Assembly: GCF_013371495.1 (NCBI RefSeq)
Contig: NZ_JABWTA010000001.1
Location: 1 to 64,000, forward strand
DNA: 64,000 bases
DNA from: Altererythrobacter lutimaris
GTDB lineage: Bacteria; Pseudomonadota; Alphaproteobacteria; Sphingomonadales; Sphingomonadaceae
Direction: 5' to 3'
The notes under the pieces were generated by a model, which saw nothing but the letters and a program-made list of their open reading frames with translations, was not told the origin of the DNA and ran no database searches. The position numbers were made by a program, and so were the translations under genes. This document shows, one piece after another, positions 53,620 to 62,213 of the stretch. Each line of letters opens with the position of its first letter. The first letter of the stretch is position 1.

Positions 53620-55296
53620 GTGGCTAGCAATCCGCCTCCCGCGATCGCTGGTGATACCGGAGCTCTGCCCGCACAGCCTCAAGGCAGTGCAGGGGCTTCG
53701 CCCTATGCGCGTCTGTCTGAGTTCATGGCTCAACCTGCTGTGAAGCGCACTATCCCAGCATTGGGCGGGCTTGCAGCCATCGCTGCTGCCGGCCTTGCTT
53801 ACATGGCCATCACGGCGGGGCCGCAGCGCGTGCTCTATTCGGATCTGACAGATGCCGAGCGTGCCAGCGTTGCTGAAGCTCTAACAGGCGGCGGGATCGG
53901 ATATGAGATCGATCCGGGCACGGGTATGATCACGGTCGCGCAGGACGATCTTTATGCAGCCCGCATGCTGGTCGCGAGCAATACCGGGCTCGCCGCTCCT
54001 CAAGACGCTTCGCAAATGCTCGATGCGATCCCGCTCGGATCAAGTCGAACACTTGAAGGCGAACGTTTGCGTCTTGCACGCGAGCGTGAGCTGATGATGA
54101 CCATTCAGGAGATCGACGGCATCAACAGCGTGAGAGTGCATCTGGCAACTCCTGAGCGCTCTGTTTTCGTGCGCGAGAACAGTCCGCCGAGTGCGTCAGT
54201 CATGGTGCGACTTTCACGCAGCCGCAGCCTTTCCAAGGATCAGGTCGATGCGATTGTGAACCTGGTCTCGGGCTCGGTACCGGGTTTAGCGAGCGATGCA
54301 GTACGGGTCGTCGATCAGAATGGCCGTTTGCTAACCTCTGACAGCAATGGCGTGCTTGACGAGTTGATGCTGCAGCGGGAATTTGAAGCGAAGCTTCGCG
54401 ATCAGATCGGTCAATTGCTGGTCCCGCTGCTGGGTGAAGGAAACTTCACCAGCGAAGTCCAGATCGACCTAGACCGGCAGGAAGTGACTTCTGCGCGCGA
54501 AACCTACGATCAGGAAGGTGTGGTTCGCAGCGAAGCGACCACCAGCGCCAACCGCGCAGGCGGATCGCAGGTTGGCGGAGTGCCGGGCGTTCTTGCGAAT
54601 ACACCTCCACCCCCGGCAGAACTGGTCGAGGAAGCGCCAGAAGGTGGCGAAGCGCAACCGGCTGAAACGACACCGGGCGATAGCGAAACCAGCGCGCGCC
54701 GCGACTATGAAATCGGCCGCGAAGTGGCTGTTACCAGCACGCGTCCAGGCGGGGTCAACCGCATATCGGTCGCCGTGGCTGTCAGCGCGAGCGCTCTCGA
54801 AGCCATCGCACCTGCCGATGAAGAACGCATTCAAGCGCTCATCGAAGCAGCGGTTGGCGCGGACGCAGAACGCGGCGATGTTGTGACCGTCGTTACCGGC
54901 GCTTTCGAAGCCCCTGCGGTCGAAGAGCCAGCTTTCTACGAGCAGCCATGGTTCGAGATGGTTGTGCGGTATGGCGCAGCCGTGCTCGCGGTTTTGCTGG
55001 TCTTGCTGCTTGGGGTGCGGCCCATGCTCAAGCGGTTGAAGGAAGCCAGGCAAGTTGAGCAAGAGCGCGCGGAAGAAGCACAACAAGCGCTGCTCGATGC
55101 GGGCGGAGTTGAGCTGAGCGAAGAGGAAACCGCTGAAGTTCAGCGCTTGGCAGCACAGGCTCGAAGCGAAGGCGTACCGGCGGATCTGGCCGAGCAAGTG
55201 GCCTTGGCGCGGCGCTTGGCCGAAGCGCGTCCGGATCGGGCAGTGGCGGCCCTTCAGCGCATGCTCGCAGCGCCTGAAAAGCCGGAAGCTGTATGA
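53620..55296 (+). CDS. fliF: Flagellar MS-ring protein FliF
   Basis: A 558-residue membrane ring protein starting at GTG, 3 bp after fliE. Membrane helices lie near residues 45-67 (IPALGGLAAIAAAGLAYMAI) and 442-465 (VRYGAAVLAVLLVLLLGVRPM). Between them are the ring-building domains (PGTGMITVAQDDLYAARMLVA; RVHLATPERSVFV). The C-terminal tail binds FliG. Base of the flagellar rotor. Confidence 0.95.
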   Translation: MASNPPPAIAGDTGALPAQPQGSAGASPYARLSEFMAQPAVKRTIPALGGLAAIAAAGLAYMAITAGPQRVLYSDLTDAERASVAEALTGGGIGYEIDPGTGMITVAQDDLYAARMLVASNTGLAAPQDASQMLDAIPLGSSRTLEGERLRLARERELMMTIQEIDGINSVRVHLATPERSVFVRENSPPSASVMVRLSRSRSLSKDQVDAIVNLVSGSVPGLASDAVRVVDQNGRLLTSDSNGVLDELMLQREFEAKLRDQIGQLLVPLLGEGNFTSEVQIDLDRQEVTSARETYDQEGVVRSEATTSANRAGGSQVGGVPGVLANTPPPPAELVEEAPEGGEAQPAETTPGDSETSARRDYEIGREVAVTSTRPGGVNRISVAVAVSASALEAIAPADEERIQALIEAAVGADAERGDVVTVVTGAFEAPAVEEPAFYEQPWFEMVVRYGAAVLAVLLVLLLGVRPMLKRLKEARQVEQERAEEAQQALLDAGGVELSEEETAEVQRLAAQARSEGVPADLAEQVALARRLAEARPDRAVAALQRMLAAPEKPEAV

Positions 55297-56300
55297 TGAG
55301 CGAGCTTGCTGAACTCTCTCAAGCGCATAGCGCTGCTGTCTTCGTGTTGCTGCTCGAAGATCGCAATGCCGCTGAACTGCTCGGCCGGCTTGGACCCGAT
55401 GAGCTGGAGCGCGTGGGCGCATCGATGTGCCAGCTTGGTGACGTTGATCCCTCGCGTATCGCGCGTGCGATAGCGAGCTTTGTGGAAGAGGCTGATCGCG
55501 AAGCCTTGTCCGCCGATGGCCGCGAAGATCATGTCCGCTCGCTGTTCGTCAATGCGATTGGCGACGTGAAAGCGGAAAGTGTGATGAAGCGCATTCAGCC
55601 TGAAGAGCGGCCGCGATCTTTGGAGCTGGCGCGCTGGCTTGCTCCGTCGATTGTCGCGCCGCTTATCGAAGATGAGCACCCTCAAGTGATCGCCGTACTT
55701 CTGCTGATGATGGAAGCAGAGCCAGCAGCGGAAATCCTATCTTTGATGCCCGAAGCTTTTCAACCGCGCATCGTCGAACGCATTGCAAAGCTTGGTCCGG
55801 TCTCAGGGCAAACCATCGACATGCTCGACACTCTTCTGTCCAAACGGATTGGCGAGCGCTTTGGTGCAGCAGCCCTGACGCTTGGCGGAGCGCGCGAAGC
55901 GGCTAACCTCATCAATGCAGCAGCGGGCGCTGTCGGACAGCGAGTATTGCCAGCCATCGAGCAACGCGACGCAGAGCTTGCCGCGGCGATCGAAGAAGAA
56001 ATGTTCACATTCGAAATGCTGTACGAGCTCGACCGGATGGGCATGGGTCGCTTGTTGCGCGACGTCGAAAACGATGTTCTTGTCGATGCCTTGAAAGGTC
56101 TGTCCGAAGACGATCAGGAACCGTTTTTCTCTGCCATGTCGAGCCGTGCTGCTGATGGCGTGAAGGACGAGATCGAACTGCGCGGCAAGCTTCGCCGTGA
56201 AGATGTTCAAGCCGCGCAGAAGAAGATTGTCGAGGTTGCTCGCCGCTTGTCGGACGAAGGCGAACTCAGTCTGGGCGGGGACGATGGCGAGTTTGTCTGA
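55293..56300 (+). CDS. fliG: Flagellar motor switch protein FliG
   Basis: A 335-residue rotor protein with the armadillo-like middle (EDEHPQVIAVLLLMMEAEPAAEIL) and a C-terminal torque domain (TFEMLYELDRMGMGRLLRDVENDVLVDALKG) with the charged residues that face MotA. Size is normal. ATGA overlap with fliF and 17-bp overlap with fliH. Confidence 0.95.
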   Translation: MMSELAELSQAHSAAVFVLLLEDRNAAELLGRLGPDELERVGASMCQLGDVDPSRIARAIASFVEEADREALSADGREDHVRSLFVNAIGDVKAESVMKRIQPEERPRSLELARWLAPSIVAPLIEDEHPQVIAVLLLMMEAEPAAEILSLMPEAFQPRIVERIAKLGPVSGQTIDMLDTLLSKRIGERFGAAALTLGGAREAANLINAAAGAVGQRVLPAIEQRDAELAAAIEEEMFTFEMLYELDRMGMGRLLRDVENDVLVDALKGLSEDDQEPFFSAMSSRAADGVKDEIELRGKLRREDVQAAQKKIVEVARRLSDEGELSLGGDDGEFV

Positions 56301-56886
56301 TCTTCTCGAACAACCGGCTTCTACTGCGTCGCAGCCCTCCTGGATCGACGCGCTTCAAGGCAGCGAAGGCTTTGTCGACGGACTGTTTCAACGAGCCGCT
56401 GTTGGCACGTCGAGCAATGCTGACAGCGCAGAGGCACTGCGCGCGCAGGCCTATGCGGAAGGCGAAGCTGCGGGACGTGCGGCAGCGCTCGCGGAACATG
56501 AGCAGACGGCAAAGCAGCAGGACAGGTTCAAACTCGCCTTGGCGCAATTTGACAAGGCAGCACACGCTGCGTTGTCCGATCAACTAGCCAAAACAGTGCT
56601 TGCCTTGTGCGAGCCGATCCTCGGCGATTTCGCGGTCGACAAGCAAGGATTGCAATCTCGCTGCGAGACACTGATCGCTCAGTTCAAAGACGCGACCGAC
56701 AAACTCGTCTTGCATGTTCATCCCGACGATGCAGCAAGTATCGATGAACATGTACGCGAGACCGTTATTATCCGCGAGGATGCCGGAATCGAGCGCGGTT
56801 CGCTTCGTCTGGAAGGGCCGGAAGGCAGCTTCACTGACGGGCCCGCGGATTGGCGACGGGCCATTGCAGCGGCAGTGCGGACATGA
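56284..56886 (+). CDS. fliH: Flagellar assembly protein FliH
   Basis: A 200-residue protein starting at the ATG inside the end of fliG (MASLSDLLEQ); an earlier in-frame start is rejected because it lies deep in fliG. It has the FliH features: Gly-spaced helix AYAEGEAAGRAAALAEHEQT (AxxxG repeats) and a C-terminal VHPDDAASIDEHV / WRRAIAAAV segment. It regulates the FliI ATPase and delivers it to the export gate. Confidence 0.85.
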   Translation: MASLSDLLEQPASTASQPSWIDALQGSEGFVDGLFQRAAVGTSSNADSAEALRAQAYAEGEAAGRAAALAEHEQTAKQQDRFKLALAQFDKAAHAALSDQLAKTVLALCEPILGDFAVDKQGLQSRCETLIAQFKDATDKLVLHVHPDDAASIDEHVRETVIIREDAGIERGSLRLEGPEGSFTDGPADWRRAIAAAVRT

Positions 56887-58223
56887 TCGCAACGCTCCAA
56901 AAAGAGCTAGAGGCAATGGCGTCGCGCGGCGTTGATCCAGCGCCGGTTCGGGTTGGACGCGTGGTCGCTTGTGATGGCGGCTTGGTCGAAGTGTCAGGCT
57001 TGCCGGCCCCAATCGGAACGCTCTGCCGGATAGAAACGCAGGACAAACCGCGCGGCTGCACCGCTGAAGTCATCGGCTTTCGCGCAGGCCACAGCCTGAT
57101 GATGCTTCTCGGCGATACCGTCATGCTTCAACCGGGTGCGGATGTGCGCGCAGACCGTGATCCGGGCATGGTGCATGTCGGTGAAGCGCTGCTTGGCCGT
57201 GCCGTCGACGGCAGTATGCGTCCGATTGACGGCGGCGAGCGACCTGACGTTAGCGAACTGTGGCCGCTAGGCGGGATTCGTGAAAGCGCGCTGGAACGCA
57301 GCAGCGTAGTCGAGCCGTTCGATTGCGGAGTACGTGCGATCAATGGACTGGCTACCATGGGCGTCGGCCAGCGGCTCGGGATCATGGCAGGCTCGGGTGT
57401 CGGCAAGTCTGTCCTGATCGACATGATCGCTCATGGCGCCGAAGCGGACATTACGATTGTCGGCTTGATCGGCGAGCGTGCGCGCGAGGTCTCGGATTTC
57501 GTCTCGCGCCACATGAGCGGTGCTCAGCGAAACCGCACTATCATGGTCGCGGTCCCGGCTGACCATGCGCCCAATTTACGGCTACGCGGTGCGCAATATG
57601 CCTGCGCTCTGGCGGAATACTTTCGTAGCCAGGGTAAGCGCGTGCTTCTCATCCTCGACAGCCTCACACGTGTCGCGCATGCCGCGCGAGAGATTGCGCT
57701 CCTGCTCGGGGAGCCGGGTGCTGCTCGTGGCTATCCGCCCTCTGCTCTCGCGACGATTACCAGACTGGTCGAGCGCGCCGGTAATTCCGCAAGGAGCGGG
57801 GGCGCGATCACTGGTGTCTACACAGTGCTTGCTGACGGGGACGATCAGGATGATCCGGTTGTCGATACAGCACGCGCGATCCTTGACGGCCACATTGTTC
57901 TATCGCGCGAGCTTGCTCAACAAGGGCACTATCCCGCGATAGATGTTTCGGCTTCGCTTAGCCGCGTGATGGACGCAATTGTCAGCGAGCAGCATCGCCG
58001 CGATGCGCGAGAATTGCGGTCGCTCGTGTCTGCGGTCCAGACCAATCGCGACCTTGTCATGATGGGCGCATACCGTCCTGGTTCGGATCCGTTGCTCGAC
58101 CGCGGAATGGCGGCAATGCCGAAAATAAACACTTTTCTTCAACAGGATGCGGATGAACGAGTAACGATTGCCGATAGCGTCGCGGCTTTGGCTAATGCCA
58201 CAAGGCTTGAGGCGGAAGCATGA
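56883..58223 (+). CDS. fliI: Flagellar export ATPase FliI
   Basis: A 446-residue F1-like ATPase energising flagellar protein export. Walker A is AGSGVGKSVLI (Lys175), Walker B region VLLILDSLTRVAHAAREIAL, followed by GYPPSALATITRLVERAGN, typical of type III ATPases. The start is the ATG overlapping the fliH stop (ATGA). Cytoplasmic, acts with FliH and FliJ. Confidence 0.95.
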   Translation: MIATLQKELEAMASRGVDPAPVRVGRVVACDGGLVEVSGLPAPIGTLCRIETQDKPRGCTAEVIGFRAGHSLMMLLGDTVMLQPGADVRADRDPGMVHVGEALLGRAVDGSMRPIDGGERPDVSELWPLGGIRESALERSSVVEPFDCGVRAINGLATMGVGQRLGIMAGSGVGKSVLIDMIAHGAEADITIVGLIGERAREVSDFVSRHMSGAQRNRTIMVAVPADHAPNLRLRGAQYACALAEYFRSQGKRVLLILDSLTRVAHAAREIALLLGEPGAARGYPPSALATITRLVERAGNSARSGGAITGVYTVLADGDDQDDPVVDTARAILDGHIVLSRELAQQGHYPAIDVSASLSRVMDAIVSEQHRRDARELRSLVSAVQTNRDLVMMGAYRPGSDPLLDRGMAAMPKINTFLQQDADERVTIADSVAALANATRLEAEA

Positions 58224-58687
58224 ACCGGGAGAAGAAAAAAGCGGCCGTTCTTGCGCGGCAGTCCCGGATCGGTGCAATCGAACGCAAGCTCGCTTTGCGC
58301 GAACTGGCCGATGCCCAATCAGAGCGCTCCCGGATGCACGCTTTGGCAGAGCGGAGCGAGGCCCTGGCGGACAATCGCGCCTCCCGAATGTCAGTCAAAA
58401 ATGCGAGCGATCTGAGTAGCCTAATTCGCTTCAGCGGCGCGCTTCACGGCGTTAGCGATGATGCGCGTAAGATGAGCGATGTGGCGCAGAGTGAAGCGGA
58501 TCGCAGTGCTCAAACGCTCGGCCGGCTCGATAACCGGTTGAAAACACTGAATACCCGTAGGCGCGATGCCGAGCGCGCTGTCGAACGCAAGCAAGCGCAG
58601 CGCGCGCTCAGCCAAGCCGCGCCGCCGGGTCAAATTGGCACGAGAATTGCTTCTTCAGGTGCGGAGAAAAAGGAACCGCAGCGATGA
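58220..58687 (+). CDS. fliJ: Flagellar export stalk protein FliJ-like
   Basis: A 155-residue strongly charged, all-helical coiled-coil protein (RIGAIERKLALRELADAQSERSRMHALAERSE). Sequence is weakly conserved, so the call rests on size, composition and position between fliI and fliK with ATGA overlaps at both ends. FliJ sits as a stalk in the FliI ring. The fliK promoter lies inside its 3' end. Confidence 0.78.
   Translation: MNREKKKAAVLARQSRIGAIERKLALRELADAQSERSRMHALAERSEALADNRASRMSVKNASDLSSLIRFSGALHGVSDDARKMSDVAQSEADRSAQTLGRLDNRLKTLNTRRRDAERAVERKQAQRALSQAAPPGQIGTRIASSGAEKKEPQR
58635..58651 (+). promoter_or_regulatory. Predicted sigma-54 promoter for fliK and downstream genes
   Basis: TTGGCACGAGAATTGCT, within the 3' end of fliJ, is a full match to the -24/-12 consensus with GG-N10-GC spacing. 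The predicted start of transcription is near 58662, 22 bp before the fliK ATG, and an AAGGAAC ribosome-binding site lies at about 58670. It would give fliK-fliL-fliM onward its own sigma-54 control. Confidence 0.85.
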
Positions 58688-60018
58688 TCCAATTGCCCAG
58701 CTCAATGATACCTCAGCCAACCGGCGGACCTAGCATCGCTGTCGGCAAGCCACTGGAATCGATCACTGAAATCGGCCTGAGCGCGGAGTTTGCGGCAGCA
58801 CTTGCCGATGTGCTGCAGATCGAGAATGGCGAAGTGCAGCTGGTTTCGGGCGGTCCGCGATTGCCGGGCGGCAATAGCTTGCCGGGTGACAGCGATCCGG
58901 TCGAACTGCTTGGCAATCTCTTGCCGGATGGCGCCGCTGCGAGTGCTGGAGATGACCCCGAGATAACTCGAGATGACCAGGAGATTGGTCGAGATCAACG
59001 CATCGCTTTGATAGATGGCCGGCTCCAAGTCGTAGTTCCTGGTGAGACCAATTTAGCTCTCACGAGCGCGGCCCAAACTTCAAGCCCGCAAACCGGCACC
59101 CTAACCGATACTACCAACAGCACCCCGCCACTCGCCGCTAGCATTGCCCGTCTGCAATCGCTGCTGAGCCAAACCGGCTCCAATGATGCAGGCCAGCCCG
59201 CCGCTGCTCGCCAAGCCAACGGCATAGAAGCACGCCGGGCAGGGCTTGAGCGCGCTTTGGAAGCTATCATGGGGAGAGCTGCGCAGCCTGCCGGTCCATC
59301 CGTTCAGATCCCGCCGACACAAGATGCCGAGCTGCCAAGTTTACAGAGCTCCGCCATGCTTGAGCGGCTTGCTGAAGCTATTGGTCGCCCTGCCAGCGAA
59401 GTGCGCGAGCGCTTTGCCATCGTGCAGGAAATCATGCGCGATCCGGCACCGACGTCGCGCGCGCTGGACCAGCTTGGCCTCACAACTGGGGCCACAAGCG
59501 ACACAGCGAATGCCAGCACACAGCGCCTCTCGACAAGCGGCTTCGAAAGCGCGCTGCGCGATAGCAGCCAGCTTGAGACACTGATCGAGAACTTGGCTCA
59601 GGCTCGCGAAACGGGCCGCGCAGCTAAAGGCGAGATGCTTGTCCGGCACGAGGATTTCGGCGTTGTCAGCATGAAGCTCGCCGCGATTGAAGGCGAGCTC
59701 AAGGCAACGCTTAACAGCCGCGATCCCGGCTTTGCTCTTGCCGCGCAAAACGCGATCGCAGAACGCAGTGTTGCCGCTGTCAGCGACAGCTACAACGCCC
59801 AATCGCGCGGGCAGGATAACGCCGCAGGCCAAGGCTCATCAGGCGGCCAGCAGCAACGCGATTTCGGCGCGCAGCTTCAGCAGGGCGGAGGCTCAGGCGA
59901 GCAATCTTCAGCACAGAGCGAACGCGATTCCATGAGCGGACAAGCATCGCGCAGCAGCGATGAGCAACGCGAGGAAATGATCACTTCAGGGCCGTCTACC
60001 AGCGGGCTCTACGCCTGA
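58684..60018 (+). CDS. fliK: Flagellar hook-length control protein FliK
   Basis: A 444-residue exported ruler protein: a long Ala/Ser/Gln/Pro-rich N-terminal region and a C-terminal globular domain (EMLVRHEDFGVVSMKLAAIEGELKATLNSRDPGFALAAQNAI) like the FliK switch domain, ending in a Gln/Ser/Gly-rich tail. Weakly conserved, but position and domain layout support the call. Two candidate activator palindromes lie within its 5' part. Confidence 0.82.
   Translation: MIQLPSSMIPQPTGGPSIAVGKPLESITEIGLSAEFAAALADVLQIENGEVQLVSGGPRLPGGNSLPGDSDPVELLGNLLPDGAAASAGDDPEITRDDQEIGRDQRIALIDGRLQVVVPGETNLALTSAAQTSSPQTGTLTDTTNSTPPLAASIARLQSLLSQTGSNDAGQPAAARQANGIEARRAGLERALEAIMGRAAQPAGPSVQIPPTQDAELPSLQSSAMLERLAEAIGRPASEVRERFAIVQEIMRDPAPTSRALDQLGLTTGATSDTANASTQRLSTSGFESALRDSSQLETLIENLAQARETGRAAKGEMLVRHEDFGVVSMKLAAIEGELKATLNSRDPGFALAAQNAIAERSVAAVSDSYNAQSRGQDNAAGQGSSGGQQQRDFGAQLQQGGGSGEQSSAQSERDSMSGQASRSSDEQREEMITSGPSTSGLYA
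58869..58884. promoter_or_regulatory. Candidate flagellar activator site CGGCAA-N4-TTGCCG (inside fliK, site 1)
   Basis: CGGCAATAGCTTGCCG has the same architecture as the sites at 36933 and 40586. It lies about 220 bp downstream of the fliK sigma-54 promoter; downstream enhancers are known for the FlbD-type regulator of Caulobacter. Confidence 0.55.
58911..58926. promoter_or_regulatory. Candidate flagellar activator site, 11/12 match (inside fliK, site 2)
   Basis: TGGCAATCTCTTGCCG keeps the GGCAA-N4-TTGCC core and differs from the palindrome only at the first base. It begins exactly 42 bp after site 1, about four helical turns, so both would face the same side of the DNA. Confidence 0.45.
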
Positions 60019-60079
60019 TTGCGCAGCGCAAGACCTGAACTTCAACTGCACACACAATTGACATTTTGAGACTGGAACT

Positions 60080-60667
60080 ATGGCGAAGAAAGACAAGGCA
60101 AAGGACGAAGACGAGAAGCCCAAAGGCGGCAAGCTCAAGCTGATAATCGGTGCCGTGTTGCTGCTCGGTGCGGGCGCGGGCGGCGTCTATGGCGCTATGG
60201 CGGCAGGTCTGCTCGGTCCAACTGCGGAAGCCGCAGAACCGCAAGGCCCAGAGCTTATCCTGAAAGGCGAGACCGACCCTTACGCGCCGCCATCCGACAG
60301 CAAGGATGCCGCAGCCGATGCAGCCGTATTCGGTGAAGGCGGCAGCAAATATCGCACTGCCTATTTCCGCTTCGAGAACAGCTTCACGTCCAATTTTGCT
60401 GATTCCACCGGCATCATCCAGGTCAGCCTCGCAACTTCCACGCAGCGCGATGGCCGCGTGTTGCAATGGCTCAAGCGGCATGAGCTGGCGGTGCGTTCAG
60501 CGATTCTGGTCGAGCTTGCTGCAACGCCGGAAGAAGACGCGTTCTCGGCGGACGGGAAGGAACGCATGTCCAAACGCCTCACGCAAGCGATCAACAAAGT
60601 TCTTGAGGAAAAAGAGGGCTTTGGCGGCGTTGATGCAGTCTATTTCGAGCAGTTCCTCGTCCAATGA
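60080..60667 (+). CDS. fliL: Flagellar basal body-associated protein FliL
   Basis: A 195-residue protein: short charged cytoplasmic tail (KKDKAKDEDEKPKGGK), one membrane helix (LKLIIGAVLLLGAGAGGVYGAMA, about 19-41) and a periplasmic domain ending GVDAVYFEQFLVQ, typical of FliL, which surrounds the stator and raises motor torque. 61 bp after fliK; ATGA overlap with fliM. Confidence 0.9.
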   Translation: MAKKDKAKDEDEKPKGGKLKLIIGAVLLLGAGAGGVYGAMAAGLLGPTAEAAEPQGPELILKGETDPYAPPSDSKDAAADAAVFGEGGSKYRTAYFRFENSFTSNFADSTGIIQVSLATSTQRDGRVLQWLKRHELAVRSAILVELAATPEEDAFSADGKERMSKRLTQAINKVLEEKEGFGGVDAVYFEQFLVQ

Positions 60668-61569
60668 AGACAGATCACAACTTTGTGGCAGAGCGCGCTC
60701 TTGCCAATCATTGTGCGGAGCTGATCAGCAAGCCTCTGCGCGATCCTGAGCGTATCGAGCAAGCCCGCACTGACTTTGCGCAGAGCCTCGCGCGGATGCT
60801 CCAAACGGGCATGCGCTCATTACTGGCAAGCAAGAGCGTGCAAGTCGCAATCGAACCGCGCGGGCCGGAAACAGCCAGCTCGCTCGCGCAGACCATCGGC
60901 CCGCGTGCCGCAAATTTTGCGCTTGGTGTGGCGGACGCAGCCCAGCCTTATGCACTCTCGTTGGACCTTAAAACCGCGATGGTCCTGACTGATAGACTGT
61001 TTGGCGGCGAAGGCGAGGAGCCTACAGAGGAATTGGAAGCGCTTCCGGCATCCTGCGCTTTGGCGCTGCAGGAAGTGGGACTGTCAGTCGCGCGCGCTAT
61101 TGCTGAAGCACTTGAGCGGGAACCTGCGCCGCAAATCCTCAGCCAGCATGAGAAATTCGCCCGGATGGAAGTGTTTCCGCGCGGCGATTATTGCCTGAGC
61201 TGGACAGTGACCGTCAAACAGGATGGGCGCAGCGATTGGTCGTTCTTGCTGATGACAACAGAGCATACGCTCGATGCAGTGCTGGACACAGGCAGCGGCA
61301 GCAAGGTGCAAAACGGCTTTGCCGCAAGCCCCGATGCCAAGCCATTCGCGGACATTCCGCTGCTCGCCCGCGCGATTCTCGCTGAGTTCAAGCTTCCTTT
61401 GGGCCGGTTGGCGCGGCTTTCGCCCGGCGATTCCATACCGCTGGCCCCGGCGCGCGAAGTGCCTTTGATGATTGGACGCCAGACCTTGGCGCATGGCCGC
61501 GTAGGCGCGCTCGACGAGCGCATTGCTCTGCGCATTTCAAACCTTTCCTCCCCGGAGATGACATCATGA
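60664..61569 (+). CDS. fliM: Flagellar motor switch protein FliM, divergent N-terminus
   Basis: A 301-residue C-ring protein recognised by its middle domain (LDLKTAMVLTDRLFGGEGEEP), the SQHEKFARMEVFP segment, the C-terminal SpoA domain (LPLGRLARLSPGDSIPL) and its place between fliL and fliN with ATGA overlaps. It is shorter than usual (about 330), and the N-terminus MKTDHNFVAERALANHC lacks the conserved LSQ-x-EIDALL peptide to which phosphorylated CheY binds. The overall similarity to FliM is low. Confidence 0.85.
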   Translation: MKTDHNFVAERALANHCAELISKPLRDPERIEQARTDFAQSLARMLQTGMRSLLASKSVQVAIEPRGPETASSLAQTIGPRAANFALGVADAAQPYALSLDLKTAMVLTDRLFGGEGEEPTEELEALPASCALALQEVGLSVARAIAEALEREPAPQILSQHEKFARMEVFPRGDYCLSWTVTVKQDGRSDWSFLLMTTEHTLDAVLDTGSGSKVQNGFAASPDAKPFADIPLLARAILAEFKLPLGRLARLSPGDSIPLAPAREVPLMIGRQTLAHGRVGALDERIALRISNLSSPEMTS

Positions 61570-61910
61570 ACGCCGCAGCCGCCCACGCGAAATTGCTCGA
61601 TGATATTGCCGTCACTGTCTCGGTCGAGCTGGGCCGCGTCGACCTGCCGTTGAAGAAAGTGCTGGCGCTCGGGCCGGAGAGCGTTGTGCCGCTTGACCGC
61701 CTGACCGACGAACTACTCGATGTAATGGTCAACGGGCACACGATCGCGCGCGCAGAGGTGGTGACGCAGGATAACAAATTCGCGCTTCGCATTGTTGAAC
61801 TGGTGGGCGTCGGCCCAATGCCGGATCCTGTGCCTGACAGCCCAAGTCCGGCGGCAGATGGGCCGAGTGAGGCTGCATCTGCTGTGCCTCCTCCACCTGC
61901 AGGGGCGTAA
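61566..61910 (+). CDS. fliN: Flagellar motor switch protein FliN
   Basis: A 114-residue C-ring protein with the SpoA fold: VTVSVELGRVDLPLKKVLALGPESVVPLDRL and VMVNGHTIARAEVVTQDNKFALRIVEL match FliN well. A Pro/Ala-rich tail follows. ATGA overlap with fliM; with FliM it forms the rotor switch. Confidence 0.93.
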   Translation: MNAAAAHAKLLDDIAVTVSVELGRVDLPLKKVLALGPESVVPLDRLTDELLDVMVNGHTIARAEVVTQDNKFALRIVELVGVGPMPDPVPDSPSPAADGPSEAASAVPPPPAGA

Positions 61911-61913
61911 GCC

Positions 61914-62213
61914 ATGCTGTGGTATTTCGCTAAGCTCGCCTTTGTCCTGCCGCTGCTCGCGCTGCTCATTTGGGGCAGCCTGAAATTAACGCGACATATG
62001 CAAAATCGGCTCGCGCAAAGCGGCTCGTCTGAGCGCGCGATCAAGCTGGTTGAGACGAGCTTTCTCGCACCGGGCATTCGGCTTGCGGTGGTTGAGTTTC
62101 ACGGGCGCGAGATTCTGCTCGGCTGTTCCAAACAGGGTTTGACGCGGCTCGCTGAAGTGGAAGCGCGCGCTGCGGTGCCGAAACAGCCTAAGGCGCTGGA
62201 GCAAGCACAATGA
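61914..62213 (+). CDS. fliO: Flagellar biosynthesis protein FliO
   Basis: A 99-residue protein with one N-terminal membrane helix ([21 protein letters not shown]) and a small cytoplasmic domain ([39 protein letters not shown]) typical of FliO, which assists FliP assembly. ATGA overlap with fliP. Confidence 0.88.
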   Translation: MLWYFAKLAFVLPLLALLIWGSLKLTRHMQNRLAQSGSSERAIKLVETSFLAPGIRLAVVEFHGREILLGCSKQGLTRLAEVEARAAVPKQPKALEQAQ

